Assembly: GCF_002741015.1 (NCBI RefSeq)
Contig: NZ_CP016616.1
Location: forward strand, 5,420,501-5,484,500
Direction of reading: 5' to 3'
DNA: 64,000 nucleotides
Origin: Microvirga ossetica
GTDB lineage: Bacteria; Pseudomonadota; Alphaproteobacteria; Rhizobiales; Beijerinckiaceae
This document shows positions 9,108 to 17,429 of this stretch, piece after piece. Numbering within the stretch: the first letter of the stretch is position 1; each line of letters begins with the position of its first letter. The position numbers and the translations under genes are program-made. The notes below the pieces were generated by a model. That model was not told the DNA's origin and ran no database searches. It saw only the letters and a list, made by a program, of their open reading frames with translations.

Positions 9108-9574
9108 TTGACTTCAAACATTCCTTCGACCTCGACGCAGGCATCGAGCGGCAGCTCCGCGACGCCGACGGTGGAACGGGCATGGCGGCCCGCTTCTCCG
9201 AGAACCTCGACCATCAGATCCGAGGCGCCATTCATCACGGGCGCAAGGGCGGCGAAGGTCGGCATCGCGTTGATGAAGCCGCCGAGGCGGACGCAGCGCG
9301 TGACCCGGTCGAGATCGCCGACGGCAGCTTTCAGCTGCGCGAGGAGGTTGATGGCGCAAAGCCGCGCGGCTTCCTGGCCCGTCTCGGGCGAGATCTCCGC
9401 ACCGAGCTTGCCCTTGTGGGCATCGGCCATCTTACCGTCGAGACCAAGGCAGAGCTGGCCGGAGATAATGACGAGATTGCCGGTCCGGACGAAGGGAACA
9501 TAGTTCGCGACCGGTGCGGCCGGGGTCGGCAGGGTGATTCCCAGCGTCTTGAGTTTCGTGTCGACTGCGCTCAT
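9104..9574 (-). CDS. RidA/YjgF-family protein (enamine/imine deaminase-like)
   Basis: 156-aa trimeric RidA-family protein of the slightly longer YjgH/COG0251 branch. RidA members hydrolyse reactive 2-aminoacrylate and other imines; the catalytic Arg region appears as CVRLGGFIN and the C-terminal ExEGMFEV resembles the family's terminal strand. I chose ATG 9574, where similarity to the family begins; the frame extends upstream to 9646 without support. First gene of a ridA-gdpD operon. Confidence 0.88.
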   Translation of the reverse strand: MSAVDTKLKTLGITLPTPAAPVANYVPFVRTGNLVIISGQLCLGLDGKMADAHKGKLGAEISPETGQEAARLCAINLLAQLKAAVGDLDRVTRCVRLGGFINAMPTFAALAPVMNGASDLMVEVLGEAGRHARSTVGVAELPLDACVEVEGMFEVK

Positions 9575-9699
9575 GGAAGCCTCGATGCGTGACATCATCC
9601 GGACGGAGTAGTGGCGGATGAGCCGGAAGGACGCAAGCGGGAACATTGCCCTGTCCGCAAGAGGATCCTATCCTGTGATGGGTGGGATCGGGAGAAGAT

Positions 9700-10536
9700 A
9701 TGCGTTTGCTTGTTGCGGCCACTGGCCTGTCCATCGCCCTTTTGTCGCCTGCCTTCGCGGAGGCGGCAAAGTCTCCGGTTCAACTGGCTCCCCATCGAGC
9801 CGTCTACGATCTTTCCCTCATGCGTGCGGGCAGCTCCAACGGCGTCGAGAACGCGCGGGGCCGCATCGCCATGGAATTCGGCGGCGATGCCTGCGATGGC
9901 TATACCCTCAAGTATCGCCAGGTCACGATTCTCAACAGCAGCGAGTCGGGCTCCAACACCCTCGATATCCAGACTGCGACCTACGAAACCGGCGACGGCC
10001 GCTCGATGCACTTCAAGTCCACCTCGTTCCGCCAGGGGATGCTCAAGGACGGCGAGGTTGACGGCGACGCGAAGCTCACGGCCCAGGGCGACCTGAATGT
10101 CGACCTGAAGCAGCCGAAGAAGACGGTGTTCGGGTCGACCGGCGAGACGGTATTCCCGACCGAGCACCTCAAGCGCCTGATCGAGGCGGGCCGCCGGGGC
10201 GACACGACCCTGTCCATCCGGGTCTATGACGGCTCGAACAAGGGCGACAAGGTCTACGACACGCTGGGCCTCATCGGACGCCGGATCGAACCCGGAGCGG
10301 CGCTGACATCGGTCGAGGAACCGGCGAGGCAGCAGCTTTCGGCCCAGGCCCGCTGGCCCATCACCATCAGTTACTTCGAGGGCGGGCAGGCCGACCGCAT
10401 GCCTGTCTACAGGATCTCTTTCGAGCTCTATGAGAATGGCGTCAGTCGCGACCTGAAGCTCGATTACGGCGATTTCGCCCTGCGCGGCGAGCTGAAGACC
10501 CTGGACGTCCAGACGCCGAGCGCCTGCCAGCGCTAG
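9700..10536 (+). CDS. eipB: EipB-type periplasmic cell-envelope integrity protein (DUF1849)
   Basis: 278 aa with a signal peptide (residues 1-22, ending AFAEA). The DUF1849/EipB family, characterised in Brucella, folds as a periplasmic beta-spiral needed for envelope integrity. Two cysteines at about residues 65 and 276 match the conserved disulfide of the family. ATG 9700 is preceded by GGGAG. Monocistronic; a perfect palindromic repeat follows. Confidence 0.9.
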   Translation: MRLLVAATGLSIALLSPAFAEAAKSPVQLAPHRAVYDLSLMRAGSSNGVENARGRIAMEFGGDACDGYTLKYRQVTILNSSESGSNTLDIQTATYETGDGRSMHFKSTSFRQGMLKDGEVDGDAKLTAQGDLNVDLKQPKKTVFGSTGETVFPTEHLKRLIEAGRRGDTTLSIRVYDGSNKGDKVYDTLGLIGRRIEPGAALTSVEEPARQQLSAQARWPITISYFEGGQADRMPVYRISFELYENGVSRDLKLDYGDFALRGELKTLDVQTPSACQR

Positions 10537-10589
10537 CACACCTCCTGTTCGTCCCGAGGACGCACTGTTTAAGAACGAGCATCGGATTG

Positions 10590-10618
10590 GACCCGAAAGT
10601 GGAATCCACTTTCGGGTC
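10590..10618. repeat. Perfect 14-bp inverted repeat, REP-like palindrome
   Basis: GACCCGAAAGTGGA (10590-10603) and its exact complement (10605-10618) flank a single central A. Similar AAAGTGGA-centred palindromes are common extragenic repeats in rhizobial genomes. It may also act as a bidirectional terminator between eipB and the convergent dinB remnant. Confidence 0.7.
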
Positions 10619-10624
10619 GCATAC

Positions 10625-11350
10625 CTAGTTCTTGCGCAGCACGATTCCCTTCAGCACGGCGCCGGCGCCGAACTTGTCGCGGATCTTGTCGATGGCGGCT
10701 TCCATATGGGCCTGGCGCACCACGCTCTGATCGGCGAGGTCGCCCTTGTCGGCATCCGCCGCATCGCAGAGGTCCGCAGCCCCGATCCCGATGAGGCGGA
10801 AGGCGGTGCCGTCGCAGGAAGCCTTCAGGAGCTGACGCGCCGGATCGAACAGCCGGGCGGCAAGCTGCGTTGGCGCGAGGCCCGAGCGGGTGCGGGTCAG
10901 CAGCCGGAAATCCTTGTCCTTGAGCTTCAGCGTCACGCTGCGGCCGGCAAGCCCCGAGGCCTTGAGCCGGCGTGAGACTTTCTCCGAGAGCCGCCACAGG
11001 ATCGGCTCGAGATCCTCGAAGGAGCGCAGATCGCTCTCGAAGGTCGTTTCCGCCGAGACGCTCTTCGTTTCCCGTTCGGGGGTGACCGAGCGGCGGTCCT
11101 CGCCCCAGGCCAATCGGGACAGGCGCTGGGCGTCCCGGCCGAGCGCCTCGAACAGGGTCTTGAGCGATACCTCGCGCAGATGGACGATCTGGGTCACGCC
11201 GACCTTGGCGAGCCGGCTCTGGGCGGAGGCGCCGATGCCGGGGATGATGCCGACCGGCTTGTCGGCGAGGAAGTCCAAGGCGTCCTCGCGGCCGATGATC
11301 GAGAAGCCACGCGGCTTCTGGAGGTCGGAGGCGATCTTGGCGAGGAAGTC
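10625..11350 (-). pseudogene. dinB: Resident dinB (DNA polymerase IV), C-terminal fragment cut by island DNA
   Basis: The frame encodes the C-terminal ~60% of a Y-family polymerase: the end of the palm (FLAKIASDLQKPRGF, reading from about 11,347), the thumb with the helix-hairpin-helix (GIIPGIGASAQSRL) and the full little-finger domain (SVSAETTFESDL onward). Homology stops at the FLAK block and the next upstream codon in frame is TAA. The N-terminal third with the catalytic Asp and SLDEAYLD is absent from the window. It is a disrupted gene, not an alternative start. A second, unrelated-looking dinB copy lies 400 bases away in the opposite direction. Confidence 0.88.
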
Positions 11351-11768
11351 TTATGCACAGGTGAGGGTGTCAACTAAGAGAGAGAACATTGATCTACATC
11401 GTCAATTTCTGTTCCACTCGTCCAAAGTGTAAATAAATTAAATGTATGGCACTCAAACAGTGTGCCCGCTGATCGATAAGGTTAGGAGTTGGGTTTGCGC
11501 TGCCGGGCTAGGCGAGAATTGGAGCACTCACTAACTACCTATCGGGATTGTCCATCTAGTCGAGGGTTTACATGCCAACGGACAATCACCTGATACGGGG
11601 CGGGTCCCATTAAATTCAACAGGTTAATTCTAGCCCTCTGCTCACTCGCAGCACCATCTGTGGATCAAATCGTTGGTCGGATTGAGACGTACCTATCCAC
11701 GGAGTACATTTCGGGAACATGGACTGTTATGAGATGACAACGACTCATGATGGATCCGAGGTCAAGCC
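11351..11768. other. Island boundary and non-coding, AT-richer DNA
   Basis: The first 418 bases after the dinB break are clearly less G+C-rich than the core genes to the left, with TTAAATTCAAC-type runs. I see no coding potential, tRNA or integrase-like sequence. It probably contains the promoter of the acquired dinB, but I could not identify a convincing alphaproteobacterial LexA box (GTTC-N7-GTTC). Confidence 0.6.
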
Positions 11769-12914
11769 ATGTCCGACAACACCGAGGATCATGAGGGATT
11801 AACCGCCGCGAACCATGTGCCATCCAGTCAGGGATGTCAGCGCAAGGTGATCCATGTCGACATGGATGCTTTCTATGCGAGCGTAGAGCAGAGAGACAAT
11901 CCGGAACTGCGCGGCAGGCCACTCGCTGTCGGTGGCTCGCGCGAGCGCGGGGTGGTCGCCGCAGCAAGCTACGAAGCCCGTCGCTTCGGCGTACATTCTG
12001 CGATGCCCTCAGTAACTGCCAAGCGCCAATGCCCTGACCTGATCTTCGTGAAGCCCCGCTTTGACGTTTACAAAGAGGTGTCTTTGCAGATCAGGGCAAT
12101 CTTCGCCGAATATACGCCGTTGATCGAGCCATTGTCCCTCGACGAGGCTTACCTCGACGTTACTGAAAATCTGAAGGGGATTGAGTACGCTACTCAGGTC
12201 GCGAAGGAGATTAGGTCTCGAATCTGGCAGGAGACGCACCTAACGGCATCTGCTGGAATCAGTGTAAATAAATTCCTAAGTAAAATGGCGTCGGATCAGA
12301 AAAAGCCAAATGGTCAGTTCGTGATTACGCCGGAGATGGCACCGGTCTTTGTTGAGGGCCTACGGGTCGGCAAGTTTCATGGTATCGGGACCAAGACTGA
12401 GGAGAAGATGAATCGCCTCGGCATCTTCACAGGCCTGGACCTCAAGGAAAGGTCGATTAAGTTCCTTCAATATCACTTCGGCAAGGCAGGCACCCACTAT
12501 TACTGGATTTCCCGCGGCGTGGACGAGCGTCCCGTCCAGCCGGACCGCATCAGGAAATCGATCGGTGCGGAGAACACCTTCTCGCGTGACCTCTCCGGAT
12601 TGGAGGAGATAAAACTGGCTTTGGTCCCCATAGTCGAAAAGGTGTGGAGTTACTGCGAGAGAACCGGGATCCGTGGCCGCACTATCACCCTCAAAGTCAA
12701 GTACCAGGATTTTCAGCAGATCACCCGAAGCCGTTCCTTTCAGGAGGATATCGTCGACAGGTGCGGTATCGCCCGCATCGGTGAGGATTTGCTCGAAGGA
12801 TTGTTCCCATTGCCGAAGGCCGTGCGTCTCATCGGTGTGTCCTTGTCGGGGCTCAACACTGAGACGGACGATACTAACAAGGATGGCGACCCGCAGCTAT
12901 CGCTTGGGCTGTAA
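11769..12914 (+). CDS. dinB: DNA polymerase IV (Y family), acquired copy
   Basis: 381-aa error-prone translesion polymerase with all parts present: catalytic HVDMDAFYASVEQ (Asp at about 31), SLDEAYLDV carrying the second acidic pair, SVNKFLSKMASD, helix-hairpin-helix GKFHGIGTKTEEKM, and the little finger (GAENTFSRDL onward), ending in QLSLGL, a beta-clamp-binding-like tail. It has an extra ~25-residue N-terminal arm. Base composition is visibly lower in G+C than the core genes and it differs strongly from the resident fragment, so it came from another source. It can replace the function lost by the broken resident gene. Confidence 0.93.
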   Translation: MSDNTEDHEGLTAANHVPSSQGCQRKVIHVDMDAFYASVEQRDNPELRGRPLAVGGSRERGVVAAASYEARRFGVHSAMPSVTAKRQCPDLIFVKPRFDVYKEVSLQIRAIFAEYTPLIEPLSLDEAYLDVTENLKGIEYATQVAKEIRSRIWQETHLTASAGISVNKFLSKMASDQKKPNGQFVITPEMAPVFVEGLRVGKFHGIGTKTEEKMNRLGIFTGLDLKERSIKFLQYHFGKAGTHYYWISRGVDERPVQPDRIRKSIGAENTFSRDLSGLEEIKLALVPIVEKVWSYCERTGIRGRTITLKVKYQDFQQITRSRSFQEDIVDRCGIARIGEDLLEGLFPLPKAVRLIGVSLSGLNTETDDTNKDGDPQLSLGL

Positions 12915-13767
12915 GCGGCCCCCTTGCCGTTCCCGCGATAGGATCTAACTATCCAGACAATATAGGGGTGAGGAATCCATCGCGTCTGTCATACCTTGCC
13001 CTGGTCCTGTCTAGGGTTCTGGCGTCTGAACGGCGAGGGGTGTGTACCGTGGCAAGCAGACTCTGATGCTTTTGCAACTCACGACGGGAATTCAGAGACT
13101 GAGAGGGCTGCTCGCCGTCCGGCCGGCGCGCCTTTCATAGCGCCGTAGCCGGCCGGACGGCGAGCAGCCCGTCCCCATGCCGTAGCACAGGCGACGATAC
13201 TCCCTTGGCGCTACAATGCCGTGGAGACCCGTGCACGGCGAGATGGCAGGCACCCGACTCGGCGTTGTCCAGTCCGAGCCAGCATTAGATTCGCACCGGC
13301 AGCCACGGCAATGAAGATTATGGGCTACCCGAAGGATGCGGATGGCATCGATCGCGCGTTCGCTGGCGGCTTGTTCCATTCGGGCGATCGCACCGTCCGT
13401 GAGGTGGACGTTTACCAATGTAACTTCCTGAAGTCCTCAGCGCAATCGCCGGCCACGATAGCGGGCGAATGTCTGAATGGAGCCTATTTAGTGAATGAAC
13501 AAAGGGCATAAAAGACTACGTTTGCACAAAAGTTTTATCACTGCATCAATTAGTTAAAGAGCCTTTAATTTTGATTCAATTGAAGACCGAGGCCCTTCGC
13601 GGGCCACCATGCGCCAAGGCAAACCTGGACGGGATTGGAAGACGATCTTTCTGTGTCAGAAGTGACTGAAGTGCAGCCGTTCAATCCCGTGAGCCATTCG
13701 TTGCCTGCATCTCGGCAATGAGACGGCCCCCCGCATCTGGCACACCTGAGACTTAAGCCCAACGTAG
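12915..13767. other. Non-coding island segment
   Basis: No frame here shows codon bias or a recognisable family. The only structure is the large hairpin at 13105-13170. Likely decayed mobile DNA. Confidence 0.5.
13105..13170. repeat. Large perfect hairpin, 22-bp arms
   Basis: The arms 13105-13126 and 13149-13170 are exact reverse complements (beginning GGGCTGCTCGCC and ending GGCGAGCAGCCC). The 22-base apex contains further short complementarity (GGCGC/GCGCC). There is no T run after it, so it is not a typical terminator; a cruciform-forming repeat or recombination site is possible. Confidence 0.8.
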
Positions 13768-13950
13768 CAATCCCCGATAGTCGGAGGTTCGGTAGACGAG
13801 TCCAACACGGAGGACTTCATCCAGTTCGAGGTGCGCCTCGTGAACCACAAGGACGACCCCGAAGGCGAGATCCACCTCGTCGTTATGGCGAACGATGACA
13901 GCCCGTACTTCCGCGACAACTGCGGTCGCGGCGACGGGCCCATCGGCTGA
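13768..13950 (+). pseudogene. C-terminal fragment of an unidentified protein
   Basis: A frame without a start codon runs from just after TAG 13765 to TGA 13950. Its ~60 residues look like true protein (VDESNTEDFIQFEVRLVN, then HLVVMANDDSPYFRDNCG), acidic and with strong third-position G/C. No family recognised. Probably the 3' remnant of a gene whose front was lost in a rearrangement; it overlaps the tail of the opposing zinc-ribbon frame. Confidence 0.5.
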
Positions 13951-14695
13951 GACGATTCCTCCCAACCTCCCGCCCGGTGGGCAGGCGGTCACGGTGCGTT
14001 GCCGGATCGCCCTTCCGGCAACGATGGCGCCGGGGGGGAATTCGGTCGCCGTGCGTGAAGGTTACGGCAGACATCGTTCCCGCATCGAAGAACGAGATTT
14101 CCAGTCCTTTTACGGAGACGAGGTCTCCTGGCTCCAGGAACGGGCGCTCCGAGCAGAAGGAAAACTGATACTTACCTTCGTCGGAGGCGACGTAGCGTCC
14201 CTTCGCGACGGTCCTGTCGCCGGATCGCTCGATGTCCGTAACCAGGAACAGCAACCATTCCTCGGCGGAGCGCCGTCCGAAACTCATTTTGGACCGTGGC
14301 CCCATCCTATTGATCGCCTCGATGATCCGCAGGATTTCGTCTTGCGTGCGGGGGGTGATGGGCTCCCACGGATCGTGGATCAAATTCCGTTCCCGCCACC
14401 CGCCCAGCCGCCGCGCGTTCGCGGTACAGACATGCTCGCGCCACTGCGGGCCGAGATCGTTCAGGTAGACACGGCTGCCGGATGGGCTCCGATAGCAAAA
14501 CACCGATGATCTGCAAACGGGACACTTGGCGTTGGGGTTTGCGAAGTGAGCCTGTCCTCCCTGGCTCGCGTCGGGATCCCTTCGGTGATACCCGCCATAC
14601 GACCGACCGGGATGCGCCGGGCCGAGGGATTGATTATTGGAGAGCCTGCCATCTCTCCGAACAGGCTCGCGTCCCTCCCAGTTGAATTTCGACAT
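13883..14695 (-). CDS. Zinc-ribbon hypothetical protein
   Basis: 270-residue frame. After a basic N terminus it has a zinc-ribbon-like knuckle, CPVCRSSVFCY (about residues 58-68), and the downstream WREHVC. This CxxC...C arrangement in front of GSRVYLNDLGPQW resembles a family of short hypothetical proteins in proteobacteria. The final ~55 residues are Arg/Cys/His-rich and overlap the opposing remnant, so the true C terminus may be shifted out of frame. Shares strand with the two minus-strand genes that follow at higher coordinates. Function unknown; nucleic-acid binding is a guess. Confidence 0.55.
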   Translation of the reverse strand: MSKFNWEGREPVRRDGRLSNNQSLGPAHPGRSYGGYHRRDPDASQGGQAHFANPNAKCPVCRSSVFCYRSPSGSRVYLNDLGPQWREHVCTANARRLGGWRERNLIHDPWEPITPRTQDEILRIIEAINRMGPRSKMSFGRRSAEEWLLFLVTDIERSGDRTVAKGRYVASDEGKYQFSFCSERPFLEPGDLVSVKGLEISFFDAGTMSAVTFTHGDRIPPRRHRCRKGDPATHRDRLPTGREVGRNRLSRWARRRDRSCRGSTGCHRSP

Positions 14696-15232
14696 CGCAT
14701 GAACCCTTCAGATAGCGGAGATCGTGACGGCACCGTCCCCGGGCATCGATCCATCGGCATCGACAGTGAATCCATCCAGGCTCCGGAACGGGCACGACAT
14801 GGCGGGAGGCGGCTGGCCCGCTCAACCGTCCGTGAATCCGCCTCCGCCTCATGGCAGTGGCCGCGCCCCCGGACGGTTGAGCGGAAGGAACTTTCCAAGC
14901 TGCAATCAGCTTCGGTCTTTCCCAGTTTCAGGGGAAGTTTAGCGGGATCGGATCACGGGACCTCCACCCCGAAAGTCGATCATCCATGGGGCAAAAGGTG
15001 GAGATCCCACTTCCGCCGGGCCGGGCTGGCGTGATCGGACACGTCCCTCGAACCCGCGGCAACAACGCGTCAACCTCCAACCTGGCCGCTCTTTGCTCAC
15101 GGGGCAGGTGCGGGATACGGGGTCGACCATCCGTCGTGCGGCGTCCAGTCGCCCAGGGACGCCTGCCCGAGCGCGGGAGCCCTTTGGGCCTAAGCCTAAT
15201 CCCATCGTGACTCGATGTAGACGGCTAAACGG
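14696..15232. other. No gene seen; contains a 15-bp-arm hairpin
   Basis: Codon bias is absent in all frames. The only notable structure is the inverted repeat at 14818-14884. Confidence 0.45.
14818..14884. repeat. Perfect 15-bp inverted repeat with 37-base loop
   Basis: CCGCTCAACCGTCCG (14818-14832) and CGGACGGTTGAGCGG (14870-14884) are exact complements, upstream of the zinc-ribbon gene. It may be a transposon end pair, an operator or a mRNA hairpin. Confidence 0.65.
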
Positions 15233-15874
15233 TTATTGAGCAAACTTGAGCTGATCGCGGTCGGTTGTTGAGTGGATCGCCCCGCCAGGATTCCGTGCGA
15301 ATGGGGGCATCGCGGGTCCGTCCCCTGTGACGACGCATTCGCCAGCGCAACGCTCACCAAGCGTGGCACCATGGTTTTCGCGGACGCCGTTGAAGGATTC
15401 CCGGTGGGTCCGAATGTCAGTTCTCGCCCGCAGCGCTCCGAGGACTCGTGTGCGGCCTTTGCGTCCGCATGTGAAAAGCCCGCGCACTCTATCGGGAGGG
15501 CGCGGGCAATGAATGAATCCTTGGTCGAGATGCACCTGATTGGCTCGACCGGCAGCGCTATCAAAGGGTTTACGAACCGGAGAGTCAGGCTTTCGCCGAT
15601 TCGAGTCAGGATAGCCCTGGGTTTGAGTCACACTTCTGGACTCGGGGACAACGGTGATGGCCGGATGGTTGAACATGATCCCCGTCAGGCTCGGGTCGGG
15701 CCGATGGAAGACGCGCCAGTCATGGATCCTCGGGCAGGAGGCCAGTGCGGCCTTGTCGGGATGGCATCCCCGCCGGATGTCGTCGAGGGCCTGCACGAGG
15801 CCGCGCAGCCGCTGGACTTCGGGCCCGAGTTCGGGAACCGGGGCATCGCTGGTGACGAGATAGGTCATATACAT
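15233..15874 (-). CDS. DUF6634-like hypothetical protein, tail probably out of frame
   Basis: The first ~75 residues look real: PVPELGPEVQRLRGLVQAL, then DDIRRGCHPDKAALASCPRIHDW, which resembles DUF6634-type proteins common in Methylobacteriaceae. The rest of the 213-residue frame is compositionally unlike protein, so the natural gene probably ends near 15,640 by frameshift or fusion. It lies 70 bases after the TnsA-like gene on the same strand. Function unknown. Confidence 0.5.
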   Translation of the reverse strand: MYMTYLVTSDAPVPELGPEVQRLRGLVQALDDIRRGCHPDKAALASCPRIHDWRVFHRPDPSLTGIMFNHPAITVVPESRSVTQTQGYPDSNRRKPDSPVRKPFDSAAGRANQVHLDQGFIHCPRPPDRVRGLFTCGRKGRTRVLGALRARTDIRTHRESFNGVRENHGATLGERCAGECVVTGDGPAMPPFARNPGGAIHSTTDRDQLKFAQ

Positions 15875-15943
15875 GCTCCGTCGCTGCGGCCCCGCGTGGC
15901 GGCCGGCGACCTTGGATGGTTGGGGGATAGGGTTCGGTCGGCG

Positions 15944-16587
15944 TCAGTCGTGGCAGCGGGAGACGCGGGTCTCCGGGCCGATGCGGGCCTCGTCGAGGTC
16001 GATCTCCACGAAGCGGCGCAGGGCCATGGCGGCGATCACGCCTATCGCGTCGCGCCCGTTGCGGATCGCCTGCATGCAGACGGCGAGCGGCATCGGCCCC
16101 TGCTCCTCGAGGAGCGAGAGCAGCCGGACTCGGTCACCGAGGGTGATACGGTACGCGGCGTAGCGCAGGAGGTCGCGGGCATTATCGAGGCGGAAGCCGT
16201 CATGCAGGTCGGCCTCGGGGACGGCTTCGTACCGGAGGCCGGCGTCGCGGGCCGCTTCGGACACCCAGGGCGGGGAGGCGATTTCGTGTCCGTCGGGACG
16301 GCGTCGACGACGACGGCGCCCGTCGACCGGATCACGGCGAAGTCGGGCACGTGCACGGCACCGTCGTGGGCAAGGACGGTGGGCAGGCACGTCCAGGACT
16401 CTACGGCAGGGTCGACGTCGAGCAGGGAGGCGAGGTCGCGCGCCGCTTGCGTCCGGAACAGGGGCGCGCCCTGGCAGCGGACGGACCCGCGCGGACCGAA
16501 CGCAAGGGATGACGCGTCCTCGCGGATGCGGGCCAGCACGTCGGGTTCATCGTCAAGGACGATGGCGGAAGGGGAGGTGAGGGTCAT
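15944..16587 (-). pseudogene. TnsA-N-like (PD-(D/E)XK fold) hypothetical protein with frameshift
   Basis: Two overlapping frames together give one ~210-residue protein. Frame 1 (16587 to about 16290) ends in VHVPDFAVIRSTGAVVVDAVP, which has the layout of a TnsA-N/restriction-nuclease core (PDF, then a strand). The catalytic ExK strand is replaced by VVDAV. Frame 2 (about 16290 to 15944) continues with PPWVSEAARDAGLRYEAVPE and an all-helical tail (NARDLLRYAAYRITLGDRVRLL). One base is gained or lost near 16,290-16,296, in a CCCGACGG context. Related intact proteins occur in Methylobacteriaceae islands (from memory). Catalysis doubtful. Confidence 0.6.
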
Positions 16588-16889
16588 GGATACGCTCGTC
16601 CCAAGGCGACGGCACGAGGCCGTTGCGTGAACCGGTCAGGGGCGGATGCGGGAGATCAGCGTATGCGGGCTATTCGGGCCGGGCGCACGGCGGCGGGGCG
16701 CGCAAGGCGCGGTCCGAAGTCGGCAATCTGTGCGGCAGCCTGGGTCATGATCGGAACAAATTAGAAACATGGCCACGCTTGTCAACCCAATATCCTTTAC
16801 CCCTTTCGAGATTGGGCCATGTCATCTGGCAACTCGCTTGCGGGTCCGTCATCGCACGGGCAAGATCGCTCGATCCCGGGAGAGTGAGC

Positions 16890-17084
16890 ATGGCAGAGAA
16901 GCAGGAGAATCCGGAAAGGCCCGAACCGCCCGAACCCGCTCCGGTCGCGAAGGCCGAGACGTTCGGGGAGGCGCTCGACAAGATGGGCTTCCGTCCACTC
17001 GACCCGCCCAGGCAGATCACCATCCGTCGGGTCGGACGGACCAGGCGGCTGACGCGCTGGAGAAATCCCGAGGAGCGGGACTGA
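16890..17084 (+). CDS. Small Pro/Glu-rich hypothetical protein (64 aa)
   Basis: Starts at ATG 16890 after GGGAGAGTGAGC. The N terminus is PEPPEPAP-like and acidic; the C-terminal half (ETFGEALDKMGFRPLDPPR then basic RRVGRTRRLTRW) looks like a short nucleic-acid or protein-binding tail. No family recognised. Strong third-position G/C and a plausible ribosome site support coding. Confidence 0.5.
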   Translation: MAEKQENPERPEPPEPAPVAKAETFGEALDKMGFRPLDPPRQITIRRVGRTRRLTRWRNPEERD

Positions 17085-17384
17085 ATCCAGTGCTAAGACG
17101 CAGCCGCAGATAACCCGGATTGCCGTCCGGTTGGCCGCTCGGACCCGCAGGTGCCCCGAAGGCAGCCTACGACCTGAAGGTCCGGGAACGGCGCGTTCCG
17201 GAGATATACCGAATTTCTGCAAGGACTCGACAAGCGGACCTTCATTGGGTCCGCTCAACGCTACAGATTGGTAGAGTCGAGGTGTGGCGCGGTGGCGGTA
17301 GGATCAGCCTATCTGTTTCCGCCGCTTTCGCCGAGCGGTGCCTCACTAGCCGAGCCGTTGCTCCGTTTCCACACCCCGCTCATC

Positions 17385-17417
17385 GAACCGGACATGCAGA
17401 TCTCCCGCATCCGGCTC
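17385..17417 (-). ncRNA. Group II intron domain V
   Basis: A catalytic hairpin of 33 nt begins GAGCCGGATGC and ends CATGTCCGGTTC on the minus strand, 13 bases after the maturase stop codon. The AGC-type catalytic triad position is occupied by the 5' GAGCCG variant often seen in bacterial introns. Confidence 0.8.
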
Positions 17418-17429
17418 TCGGACAAGACC

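Noticed and set aside
11700..11768. LexA box before the acquired dinB (GAACATGGACTGTT)
   Set aside because: It does not match the alphaproteobacterial GTTC-N7-GTTC consensus in spacing or orientation.
13895..14509. 204-residue plus-strand frame
   Set aside because: Antisense to the zinc-ribbon protein, and no start or family features.
15944..16587. TnsA-like protein as evidence for a Tn7-like or CRISPR-associated transposon
   Set aside because: No TnsB, TnsC, TniQ or Cas gene and no Tn7-type ends were found in the window.
15272..16630. 452-residue plus-strand frame over the TnsA-like and DUF6634-like genes
   Set aside because: It runs antisense to sequences that look like real proteins and has no family match; its length comes from high GC.
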